DNA of 64,000 nt from Cohnella sp. SGD-V74 (lineage in GTDB: Bacteria > Bacillota > Bacilli > Paenibacillales > Paenibacillaceae). Of the stretch, positions 36,148 to 44,005 are shown piece after piece. Under the pieces are notes generated by a model, which ran no database searches, had not been told where the DNA came from, and was given only the letters and a program-made list of their open reading frames with translations. Each line of letters starts with the position of its first letter. Position 1 is the stretch's first letter. Location of the stretch: the NCBI RefSeq assembly GCF_003001675.1, contig NZ_PVYW01000016.1, forward strand, positions 124,001 to 188,000, read 5' to 3'. The position numbers and the translations under genes were made by a program.

Positions 36148-37200
36148 ATGAAGCGACAGTGGATTTTGGCCGGTTATGCCGGAGACGAGGCGCTGCCCTC
36201 GGTCACGGACGAGGACGCGAGAAAGCTGACCCATCTGAACATAGCGTTCGGTCATGTGCGGGACGACGAAATCCGGGTCGATCACTTGCGGCATTTGAAC
36301 CGTCTGCCGGAGCTAAAGGCCGCCAACCCGGATTTGCTTATTCTGCTGTCCGTCGGCGGCTGGAGCGCGGGAGGGTTCTCCGAGGCGGCTGCCACCGCCG
36401 AAGGACGGGCGAGCATGGCGCAGTCGGCGGCGAACCTGCTGCGCAGCTTGCCGCTGGACGGCATCGACCTGGACTGGGAGTATCCGTGCTACGGCGAGGC
36501 GGGCATCGCCGCGTCTCCCGATGACAAGACGAATTTTACGCTGCTGCTGCGCGAGATGAGAGAAGCGCTCGACCGGGAAGGAGCCGCCTCCGGGCGGCAT
36601 TACCTGCTGACGATCGCCGCCGGCGCGGACCGCTATTATATCGACGGCACCGAGATGGACCAAGTGCATCCATACCTGGATTTCATTCAGCTCATGACGT
36701 ACGACATGCGCGGCGGGTTCCAGACGCTGACAGGCCACCATACGAACCTGTACACGCCGACCGGCGATCTGTTCCGGATCAGCGTGGACGCTTCCGTCCG
36801 CCTGTTCCGCGAAGCCGGCGTGCCGCCAGAGAAGATCGTCATCGGGGCGGCATTCTACTCGCGTATGTGGCAGGGGGTGCCCGACCGCAACGCCGGGCTG
36901 CACCAGATGACTGCTTCGTCGGGCGGCTACGGTCCCGATTACACCCGGCTCCACGCCGACTACATCGGGCGCGGCGGCTTTGTCCGCTACTGGGACGACG
37001 AAGCGAAAGCTCCGTACCTGTTCGACGGAAACAGCTTCATCACGTACGACGATGAGGAGTCGCTCCGCCACAAGTGCGGTTACATCCGCAGCGAAGGACT
37101 GGCCGGCATCATGTTCTGGGAATATAGCTGCGACAAAACGCACCTGCTGCTGGACGCGCTGCACGACGGTCTGAACAGGCCTGCCGCCGCACAGCCTTAA
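36148..37200 (+). CDS. Cytoplasmic GH18 glycosidase (chitinase-like)
   Basis: A 350-residue single-domain GH18 enzyme without a signal peptide. DGIDLDWEYP is the DxxDxDxE motif with catalytic Glu111, and LLSVGGWS is the conserved strand three. YDMRGG and the late FWEYSCD are also GH18 features. It should cleave beta-1,4-GlcNAc linkages in chito-oligosaccharides or, given its neighbour, in the chitobiose core of N-glycans; sequence alone does not decide. It starts 18 bp after the GH38 stop with GAAAGGA upstream and is followed by a terminator at 37224-37265. Confidence 0.9.
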   Translation: MKRQWILAGYAGDEALPSVTDEDARKLTHLNIAFGHVRDDEIRVDHLRHLNRLPELKAANPDLLILLSVGGWSAGGFSEAAATAEGRASMAQSAANLLRSLPLDGIDLDWEYPCYGEAGIAASPDDKTNFTLLLREMREALDREGAASGRHYLLTIAAGADRYYIDGTEMDQVHPYLDFIQLMTYDMRGGFQTLTGHHTNLYTPTGDLFRISVDASVRLFREAGVPPEKIVIGAAFYSRMWQGVPDRNAGLHQMTASSGGYGPDYTRLHADYIGRGGFVRYWDDEAKAPYLFDGNSFITYDDEESLRHKCGYIRSEGLAGIMFWEYSCDKTHLLLDALHDGLNRPAAAQP

Positions 37201-37223
37201 ACCGGTAAAGCAAGCTGCTAGCA

Positions 37224-37265
37224 GACGGCTTCCGCTTCCTTCGATGGAGGGCGGGGGCCGTTTTT
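37224..37265 (+). terminator. Rho-independent terminator after GH18 gene
   Basis: ACGGCTTCCGC (37224-37234) pairs, with two G-T wobbles, with GCGGGGGCCGT ending near 37261. The stem may extend inward through TTCC/GGAGG. Five T follow. Confidence 0.75.
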
Positions 37266-37331
37266 GCGTGCTCCCTCAAAATCCCGTACCTTTTCCTGAA
37301 TGCAAGGGATATCTTTTCTTCCGTTCGCAGT

Positions 37332-37374
37332 TATAATAGAATACTCCGGGCACCTCTTTATGTAAGCGCATACA
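37332..37374 (+). promoter_or_regulatory. -10 element and cre site upstream of second kinase gene
   Basis: TATAAT lies at 37332-37337 without a clear -35. Starting 22 bp downstream, ATGTAAGCGCATACA (37360-37374) fits WTGNAANCGNWNNCW at every fixed position. In this place CcpA would act as a roadblock, giving catabolite repression of the two-component genes and perhaps the third transporter. Confidence 0.6.
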
Positions 37375-37406
37375 AAAATAGAAATCAGCGATAAGGGGCA
37401 GACGAC

Positions 37407-39239
37407 ATGGTTCAGCGGACGACGGGGTTTTCCAGAGATTTGAATTTGCGCACGAAGCTGCTGCTCCTGTTCACGGTGCTCATTTTGCTTCCGTTAAGCC
37501 TTCAGGGAGTCGTTACCTATCGGAAATTCTCGGACACGGTCGATCAGAAGACGGAGCAGTTTACCGTCGATATCGTGCGGCAGATCAACGCGAATCTCGA
37601 TCGGCTGCTGAAAGATTTCGAGAGACTGTCGATGATGCCGCTGTACGACCAGGCGGTGCTGTCTATTTTAAGCAAATATGACGGAGAAATGGGCTCGGCC
37701 ACATGGGCTTCGTCGGACGACTATTTGAAAATGAAGCTGTACACGTCGGCCAACGCTTACGACAGAACGGAAATCCGCGGTATTCATCTGGTCAGCAACA
37801 GCGGCATTTTTTTCTCCAACGTCGATTCGATGGCCGTCGATTCGGTGTGGGACGGTCGGCAGGACGAATGGTTCGACGAGGTTGTTCGATCGGACGGAGC
37901 CTGGGTGCTGATTCCGCCGCATCACCCGTCCTACTATAGCGCCAAGCCTACCGACCCGTACATCTCGGTCGGGCGGATGATCCGCGATCCCGACACGCTG
38001 CGTCAGCTCGGCTATATTCTCATCGATATTAAGCTGGACGCTTTTCGCGACATTTTGTCCACGCTGAACTTCGAGCAGGACGCCAATCTGATCGTGATTG
38101 ACAATCAGAAGAGGCTGCTGTTCGAGCGCAAATCCGACAGCGATCCGTCCGTCTACGACGAACTGCTCCGGATCAACCCGCCGCAGCCGTACGGAAGCAA
38201 TCAGAAAATCGAGCTGGGCGGCCGGATCTACTTGTACGTCCAGCACCATTCCGGCTTTTCCGGCTTGTCGGTCATCGGCCTGACGCCGATCAACGTGATC
38301 CAGAAGGAGTCGCGCGAGCTGCGGACGTTTACGTTATGGTTCGCGCTGCTGTGCGTCGCTGTCGTTACCGTGCTCGCGGTTATCGTGTCCTACCGGGTGA
38401 CCCGGCCTTTGATCGAGCTGAAGAAGAATATGATCCGCGTCGAGCAGGGCAATTTCGACCGCAGAATCGAGGTCTACGGCAAGGACGAGTTCGGCCAGCT
38501 GGGACGCGGCTTCAACAAGATGACGGAGGAAATCAATCGGCTGTTCAACGAGGTGTTCATTGTCGGGCTGCGGGAGAAGGAGGCGGAGCTGTCCGCCCTG
38601 CAAAGCCAGATCAATCCCCACTTCATCTACAATACGCTGGAATCGATCAGCATGATGGCGATTCGCGGCAACAACGCGGAAGTGTCCGACATGGTGTCCG
38701 CGCTCGGCAAGCTGCTCAGATATACAATCGACAAAGTCGACCGGCTCGTGCCGCTGTACGAGGAAATCCGTTTCGTGCAGTCTTACGTTCGCATTCAGCA
38801 GCTCCGATACGGGGAGAGGCTGAAGGTGGAGTACGACATCGACGAAGAGGCCAACCTGATCGTCGTCCCGAAGCTGATTTTGCAGCCGCTCGTGGAGAAC
38901 GCGGTGTACCACGGAATCGACGGGGCGGAGCGCGGAGGAACGGTCTGGATTTCCGCGCTGCGGATCGGGGACGTTCTGCTGATTACGGTCAGAGACGACG
39001 GGAAAGGGCTGCCGGAGCAAGAGATCGCGGAGCTGAACGAGCAGTTGCGCACGCCTCCTTCCTATCAAGGGTGGCAGCGGGAAGACGGGGGCGGCCTCGG
39101 GCTGTCCAATATCGCGCAGCGGATTATGCTGATCTACGGGGATAAAGGAGAGCTGACGGTAGACGGAAGCCCCGGCACGGGGCTGGCCGTCACGATCGCG
39201 ATACGGCTTGAGGAGACGGGGGGAGAAGCGAATGTATAA
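37407..39239 (+). CDS. YesM-type membrane sensor histidine kinase
   Basis: A 610-residue kinase built like the one at 7319. Membrane segment one is at about residues 14-36 (LLLLFTVLILLPLSLQGVV), followed by an extracellular sensor region of about 260 residues. Membrane segment two (LWFALLCVAVVTVLAVIV) is at about 310-330, then HAMP. The phosphoacceptor is His405 in INPHFIYN. N-box PLVENAVYHG and G-box RDDGKGLP follow. Its stop overlaps the start of the response regulator in the same ATGTATAA arrangement. It probably controls the transporter at 40136-43983. Confidence 0.93.
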   Translation: MVQRTTGFSRDLNLRTKLLLLFTVLILLPLSLQGVVTYRKFSDTVDQKTEQFTVDIVRQINANLDRLLKDFERLSMMPLYDQAVLSILSKYDGEMGSATWASSDDYLKMKLYTSANAYDRTEIRGIHLVSNSGIFFSNVDSMAVDSVWDGRQDEWFDEVVRSDGAWVLIPPHHPSYYSAKPTDPYISVGRMIRDPDTLRQLGYILIDIKLDAFRDILSTLNFEQDANLIVIDNQKRLLFERKSDSDPSVYDELLRINPPQPYGSNQKIELGGRIYLYVQHHSGFSGLSVIGLTPINVIQKESRELRTFTLWFALLCVAVVTVLAVIVSYRVTRPLIELKKNMIRVEQGNFDRRIEVYGKDEFGQLGRGFNKMTEEINRLFNEVFIVGLREKEAELSALQSQINPHFIYNTLESISMMAIRGNNAEVSDMVSALGKLLRYTIDKVDRLVPLYEEIRFVQSYVRIQQLRYGERLKVEYDIDEEANLIVVPKLILQPLVENAVYHGIDGAERGGTVWISALRIGDVLLITVRDDGKGLPEQEIAELNEQLRTPPSYQGWQREDGGGLGLSNIAQRIMLIYGDKGELTVDGSPGTGLAVTIAIRLEETGGEANV

Positions 39240-40032
39240 GGTGCTGCTCGTGGAGGACGAAACCGTCATCCGCCAAGGGCTCAGGGAGCTGATCGGGCGG
39301 TCGACGGGCCATTTCGAAGTGACCGGCGAAGCGGCCAGCGGGGTGGAAGCGCTGGATTATCTCAAATGCGAGCTGCCGGACTTGCTCATTACGGACATCC
39401 GCATGAGGGAGATGGACGGGCTGACGATGGTGGCGCAGGTCAGGGAGATGTATCCGAGCCTGCCCGTCGTCATCATTAGCGGATACGGCGAGTTCGAGTA
39501 CGCCAAGAAGGCGATCTCTTACGGCGTATGCAGCTATTTGCTCAAGCCGATCGAACGGCTGGAGCTGGTCGCCGCGCTGGACAAGATCAAGCTGGCGCTC
39601 GATCGGGAGCGCGGCATATCGGTCCCGCCGCAGCCGGGGACGGAGCGTAGCGAGGCGCCCGCGCCGGGCGGCGACGCGAGGAAAATCATCCGCGACGTCA
39701 AGGAGTACGTCAAGCTGCACATCGACGGCGACTTGCGCCTGCAGACCGTTGCGGGCAATGTTCATCTGAACGCGACCTATCTCAGCCAACTGTTCAAGGC
39801 GGAGACGGGGACGAATTATTCGGAATACGTATCGGAGGCCCGCATGGAGCGCGCCAAATGGCTGCTGGCCCATACGCGTCTGAAAATCTACGACGTGGCG
39901 CGCCTGTCCGGACATCAAAGCCCGAAGCATTTTATGCTCGTATTCAAGCAGCAGGTCGGAGCGACGGCGGGGGAATACCGGGATCGCTACGGTCAGCCCG
40001 GCCCGGACGGGACGATAGACGACAAGGCATAA
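39232..40032 (+). CDS. YesN-type response regulator, AraC-family output
   Basis: A 266-residue regulator, half the length of the one at 9111 because the long central linker is missing. The receiver domain contains VEDE, phosphoacceptor Asp55 in LITDIRMREMDG and LLKPI. A short linker is followed by an AraC-type double helix-turn-helix (LRLQTVAGNVHLNATYLSQL; KIYDVARLSGHQSPKHFMLV). ATG 39232 overlaps the kinase stop, and GGGGGGAG lies upstream. It likely activates the adjacent binding-protein operon. Confidence 0.92.
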   Translation: MYKVLLVEDETVIRQGLRELIGRSTGHFEVTGEAASGVEALDYLKCELPDLLITDIRMREMDGLTMVAQVREMYPSLPVVIISGYGEFEYAKKAISYGVCSYLLKPIERLELVAALDKIKLALDRERGISVPPQPGTERSEAPAPGGDARKIIRDVKEYVKLHIDGDLRLQTVAGNVHLNATYLSQLFKAETGTNYSEYVSEARMERAKWLLAHTRLKIYDVARLSGHQSPKHFMLVFKQQVGATAGEYRDRYGQPGPDGTIDDKA

Positions 40033-40135
40033 AAAAACCGTACTATTTCTTGAACCGGCGTGATTTAGGCAGGCCCCGCTCCCCCGCTATACTCAATGGT
40101 GAAGGGCGATTCATTACTTACTTAGGGGGATGGAC

Positions 40136-41452
40136 ATGAAAAAAGCAAAGCTGGCGATACCGCTGACGCTAATGGTTGCGTTTACAATCGGCTGCAGCAA
40201 TTCCGGCTCCTCCGGAAGCGCCGGAACCGGCGCGGAAGCGAGCAACGGTTCGGGACAAAAGGGAGAAGTCGAACTGAAGTTCATGATGTGGGGCAATCAG
40301 GCTCATATGGACGTGTACAACAAACTGATCGACGGCTTCCATCAGGAAAATCCGGGCATCCGCGTGACGATGGAGTCCGTTCCGTTCGCCGACTACCAGC
40401 AGAAAATTTCCGTTCTGGCCGCGGGCAAATCGCTTCCGGACATCGCTTGGGTGGCGGAGCGGATGGTGCCGCAATTTATGGACAACGGCATTCTTGCCGA
40501 CGTATCGGAATTCAAGGACGACGCGGAATTTAATCTGGCCGACTTCATTCCGAGCACGCTCGATTTGTTCCGCGAAGGCGACAAGCTGCTCGGGCTGCCG
40601 TTCTCCACGCCGCCGGTCGTCATGTTCTACAACAAGACGCTGTTCGACAAGACGGGCCTGACCGATCCGAATACGCTGGCCAAGGAAGGGAAATGGACTT
40701 GGGCGGAGTTCGAGAAGTCCGCTCAAGCGATCGCCAGCAAGGACGCGCAAAACCGCGTGTACGGGGCGAACTTCTTCCGCGACTGGAAGAACTGGGTGAC
40801 GCTGTCCTCCTACTCCTGGTCCAACGGCAGCGGTCCGTTCAATAAAGAGATTACGGAATTCACCTGGAACGACCAGTACGGGGTGGAGACGTTCCAGATG
40901 CTCGAGCGGATGATGTTCACGGACGAATCGCATCCGAAGGCGGGCGAGCAGGTCAGCTTCGACGCCGGCAACGTGGCCATGTTCTTCGATGTGTACAGCT
41001 ACGTATCCAAAGCCAGGGAGATCAAAGATTTCGAATGGAGCATCGCGCCGACGCCGTCCGGCTCGCAAGGAAGCGTGCCGATGCTCGGCCAGGCCGGTTA
41101 CGCGCTGTTCAACGACAGCAAGCACCCGGAGGAAGCGAAGAAGCTGCTGAAGTACTTCGCGAGCCAGGAAGGCGTCCAGGCGACTTCGACGTACTTCGTG
41201 CCGCCGCGCACGACGGTGCTGAACTCCGACGAATTCATTAACCAGCCGAACAACCCGAGCAAGGAACATATTCTTCAAGCGGTTATCGACGAGATGCCGA
41301 AGGCGCGCATTCTTCCGGGCCACGTCCGCTGGCAGAACATCGACAACGCGATCCTCCAGGGCTTCGATCGTCTGTTCGGCAAGGTGGCGCCGGCGGAGGA
41401 CAACCTGAAGAAGATTGCCGAAGAAGTGAACGCCATCATGCAGGCGCAATAA
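40136..41452 (+). CDS. Sugar-binding lipoprotein, third transporter
   Basis: A 438-residue family 1 binding protein. Lipobox FTIGC with Cys20, then a short Ser/Gly linker and the binding fold (LKFMMWGNQAHMDVYNKL onward). ATG 40136 is chosen because AGGGGG (40124-40129) is then six bases upstream; an in-frame ATG at 40130 abuts the site. A -10-like TATACT (40088-40093) with TTTAGG 18 bp earlier may be its promoter. It opens an operon with a TIM-barrel-like gene, two permeases and an oxidoreductase. The substrate is unknown. Confidence 0.93.
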   Translation: MKKAKLAIPLTLMVAFTIGCSNSGSSGSAGTGAEASNGSGQKGEVELKFMMWGNQAHMDVYNKLIDGFHQENPGIRVTMESVPFADYQQKISVLAAGKSLPDIAWVAERMVPQFMDNGILADVSEFKDDAEFNLADFIPSTLDLFREGDKLLGLPFSTPPVVMFYNKTLFDKTGLTDPNTLAKEGKWTWAEFEKSAQAIASKDAQNRVYGANFFRDWKNWVTLSSYSWSNGSGPFNKEITEFTWNDQYGVETFQMLERMMFTDESHPKAGEQVSFDAGNVAMFFDVYSYVSKAREIKDFEWSIAPTPSGSQGSVPMLGQAGYALFNDSKHPEEAKKLLKYFASQEGVQATSTYFVPPRTTVLNSDEFINQPNNPSKEHILQAVIDEMPKARILPGHVRWQNIDNAILQGFDRLFGKVAPAEDNLKKIAEEVNAIMQAQ

Positions 41453-41467
41453 TTCGAGAACGGGGCG

Positions 41468-41502
41468 ACGGTTCGAAGATTCTGGGTCGAACCGTTTCCT
41501 TT
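41468..41502 (+). terminator. Hairpin with T-rich tail after binding-protein gene
   Basis: ACGGTTCGA (41468-41476) pairs perfectly with TCGAACCGT (41487-41495), followed by TTCCTTTT. It is probably a leaky terminator that leaves downstream genes at a lower level than the binding protein. Confidence 0.65.
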
Positions 41503-41519
41503 TGCCGGGAGGAACGATT

Positions 41520-42212
41520 ATGGCAAGACTGCAAAACATTCTGAATTCGCGGAAACTGACGCTGATCGTCAGCCTGCCCGCCAACGACGCGGCATTGGCC
41601 CGCGCGGCGCTCGAGGAAGGCGCGGACGGGCTCAAGGTGCACATGAACGTCGGGCATCGGGCGAGCGGCAATCGGTTCGGGGACCTTGACGAGTATGAGA
41701 TGACGTTTCGCGACATTCGGGGGCTGTTCGAAGGACCGCTCGGGATCGTTCCGGCCGGAAGCGCCGAAGAGGCGAAACCCGAAGAGATTCGGCGGCTCGC
41801 GCCGCTCGGCTTCGACTTCTATTCGATCTACGCGCATCATCTGCCTTCCTTCATGCTGCACGGCACCGGCCTGGACCGGACGTTCGCGGTGAACGAGCAC
41901 TCCGATCTGTCGCTGCTGTCCTCGGCAAGCCATTACGGCTTCGCTGCGGTCGAAGCTTCGACCGTCCCCGGAGCCGAGTACGGGACGCCGCTGACCTTCG
42001 CGGACGTGCTGAAATACCGGCGCATCGTCGAGCAGGCGGGAATTCCGGTTCTGCTGCCTTCGCAGCGCAAGCTCGTGCCGGACGACGTCCGCGTGCTTGG
42101 CGACACCGGCATCAAGGCGATCATGCTGGGAGCGATCGTCGTCGGCAAGACGGAGGAGACGATGCGCAGAGCGGTGGCCGACATTCGCAACGCGATCGAC
42201 AGATGGAACTAA
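41520..42212 (+). CDS. TIM-barrel-like protein of unknown function
   Basis: A 230-residue cytoplasmic protein I do not recognise. The pattern of strand-ending motifs (LIVSLPAND, EEGADGLKVHMNVGH, LGIVPAGSAEE, FDFYSIYAHH, IPVLLPSQRK, IKAIMLGAIVVGK) suggests a beta/alpha barrel. The C-terminal GDTGIKAIMLGAIVVGKT resembles a phosphate-binding loop of epimerase or aldolase-like barrels. ATG 41520 has GGGAGG seven bases upstream. It lies between binding protein and permeases of one transporter, which suggests it acts on the transported compound after phosphorylation or oxidation. That is inference. Confidence 0.75.
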   Translation: MARLQNILNSRKLTLIVSLPANDAALARAALEEGADGLKVHMNVGHRASGNRFGDLDEYEMTFRDIRGLFEGPLGIVPAGSAEEAKPEEIRRLAPLGFDFYSIYAHHLPSFMLHGTGLDRTFAVNEHSDLSLLSSASHYGFAAVEASTVPGAEYGTPLTFADVLKYRRIVEQAGIPVLLPSQRKLVPDDVRVLGDTGIKAIMLGAIVVGKTEETMRRAVADIRNAIDRWN

Positions 42213-42224
42213 GGCGGTGAACCG

Positions 42225-43139
42225 ATGAGCGACAATAGAAAAAAGAGAATGAAGGGGCCGCTGGCCCGCGAAGCGCAAATTACCGGATGGCTGTTTATTT
42301 CTCCCATGGTGCTCGGCTTTACGCTGCTGCTGCTGTTCCCGATGGGGCTGGCGCTGTACATGAGCTTCACGGATTGGCCTCTGCTGGGCAGCCATCGCTA
42401 TATCGGCCTCGACAACTATCAGCACATTATGAACGATTCTCTGTTCTGGAAGGTGCTTGGCAATACGGTCTATTTTACGGTCGGACTCGTGCCGCTGAAC
42501 ATCGTGCTGGCGCTCCTGCTCGCGCTGCTGCTGGCCAGAAGCATGCGGGGCATCGGGCTGTTCCGCACCGCGATCTTCGTGCCGGTCATGACTTCGCTGA
42601 TCGTCTGGTCGATCGTGTGGAAATACATGTTCGCGACCGACTCGGGACTGATCAACCAGCTTCTGACCGCCTTGAACATTCAAGGCCCTGCCTGGCTGTA
42701 CGATACGAAGCTGGCGATGCCGGCCGTCATCGTGACGAGCGTGCTGAAAAACGTCGGCCTGAACATGGTGCTGTTCATCGCCGCGCTCCAGCAGGTGCCC
42801 GCATCGCTGTACGAAGCGGCCAAGCTGGACGGCGCGAGCCGGACGAAGTCCTTTTTCAACGTGACGCTTCCGATGATTACGCCGACGATTTTCCTTACGG
42901 TCGTCATGACCGTGATCGGATCGCTGAAGGTGTTCGGGCAAATTTTCGTCATGACGCAGGGCGGACCCAGCAACAGCACGAAAGTGCTCGTCTACTACAT
43001 TTGGGAGAAGGCATTTAAGCTGTTCCAGCTCGGCTACGCTTCGGCGCTCGCTTTCGTCCTGTTCTTCGTCGTGCTCGTGCTGACATTGGTGCAGTGGCAG
43101 CTTAGAAAGAGGTGGGTGTTCAATGAAAGCGACGCATAA
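42225..43139 (+). CDS. Sugar ABC transporter permease, third transporter (first subunit)
   Basis: A 304-residue permease with six hydrophobic segments; EAA loop YEAAKLDGASRTKSFFN. The motif FVMTQGGPSNST is typical of the UgpA/MalF group. It starts 12 bp after the TIM-barrel gene with AAGGCGGTGA upstream and overlaps the next permease gene by 17 bp, which implies coupled translation. Confidence 0.93.
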   Translation: MSDNRKKRMKGPLAREAQITGWLFISPMVLGFTLLLLFPMGLALYMSFTDWPLLGSHRYIGLDNYQHIMNDSLFWKVLGNTVYFTVGLVPLNIVLALLLALLLARSMRGIGLFRTAIFVPVMTSLIVWSIVWKYMFATDSGLINQLLTALNIQGPAWLYDTKLAMPAVIVTSVLKNVGLNMVLFIAALQQVPASLYEAAKLDGASRTKSFFNVTLPMITPTIFLTVVMTVIGSLKVFGQIFVMTQGGPSNSTKVLVYYIWEKAFKLFQLGYASALAFVLFFVVLVLTLVQWQLRKRWVFNESDA

Positions 43140-43983
43140 GAGCGCAGGCTCCTGGCGCAAATCGTTCGGCACGGCGGGCACCTACGCGGCGCTTGGCGCG
43201 ATCTCGCTCGTGATGATGGTTCCTTTTCTATGGATGATCTCGACGTCCTTCAAGGAGCCGCAGGAAGTGTTCAAGTACCCGCCGCAGCTCATTCCTACGA
43301 CCTTCCGGTTTCAAAACTACGCGGATGTGTTCGATCTGATCCCGTTCGAATGGTTCTACTTCAACAGCGTCTACATCGCCGCGCTCGTCGTGGGCGGGAC
43401 GGTGCTGTTCGCTTCTCTGGCCGGCTACGCCTTCGCCAGAATTCCGTTCACGGGCAGGAACGCCGTGTTCCTCGTGCTGCTCAGCGCGATGATGATCCCG
43501 CACGAGGTGACGGCGATCCCGATGTTCTTGTTCATGCGCGAGATCGGGTGGATCGATACGCATTTGCCCTTGATTTTGCTGCCGATTTTCGGTGCGGGCG
43601 GGGTATTCGGCATTTTCGTCATGCGGCAGTTTTTCATCACGGTTCCGAAGGAGCTGGAGGAAGCGGCGATGATCGACGGATGCAGCCGGCTGCGGATTTA
43701 CGCCCAGATTATGCTGCCGATCGCGAAGCCGGGCCTGGCGACGCTGACGATTTTCACTTTCGTGACCAACTGGAACGAATTTTTCGATCCGCTGATCTTT
43801 ATCAATACGCGCAGTCTGATGACGCTGCCGCTTGGCTTGTCGCTGTTTACGGACGAGGTCGGGACGGCATGGCATCATCTGATGAGCGCGACGGTGATGG
43901 CGACGGTGCCGTTGCTGGTTATCTTCTTCCTGGCGCAGCGGCAGTTTATCCAGGGCGTGGCGATGACGGGGTTAAAAGAATAG
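43123..43983 (+). CDS. Carbohydrate ABC transporter permease, third transporter (second subunit)
   Basis: A 286-residue permease with six hydrophobic segments; EAA-loop region LEEAAMIDGCSRLRIYAQ. The N-terminal PFLWMISTSFKEPQE is characteristic of the UgpE/MalG group. It starts within the preceding permease gene. It is followed 22 bp later by an FAD-dependent oxidoreductase gene. Confidence 0.93.
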   Translation: MKATHKSAGSWRKSFGTAGTYAALGAISLVMMVPFLWMISTSFKEPQEVFKYPPQLIPTTFRFQNYADVFDLIPFEWFYFNSVYIAALVVGGTVLFASLAGYAFARIPFTGRNAVFLVLLSAMMIPHEVTAIPMFLFMREIGWIDTHLPLILLPIFGAGGVFGIFVMRQFFITVPKELEEAAMIDGCSRLRIYAQIMLPIAKPGLATLTIFTFVTNWNEFFDPLIFINTRSLMTLPLGLSLFTDEVGTAWHHLMSATVMATVPLLVIFFLAQRQFIQGVAMTGLKE

Positions 43984-44005
43984 AGAAGACGGGAGTGGCT
44001 TGCTG

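Noticed and set aside
36148-37200. Secreted chitinase
   Set aside because: The GH18 protein has no signal peptide and no chitin-binding domain, so it is treated as cytoplasmic.
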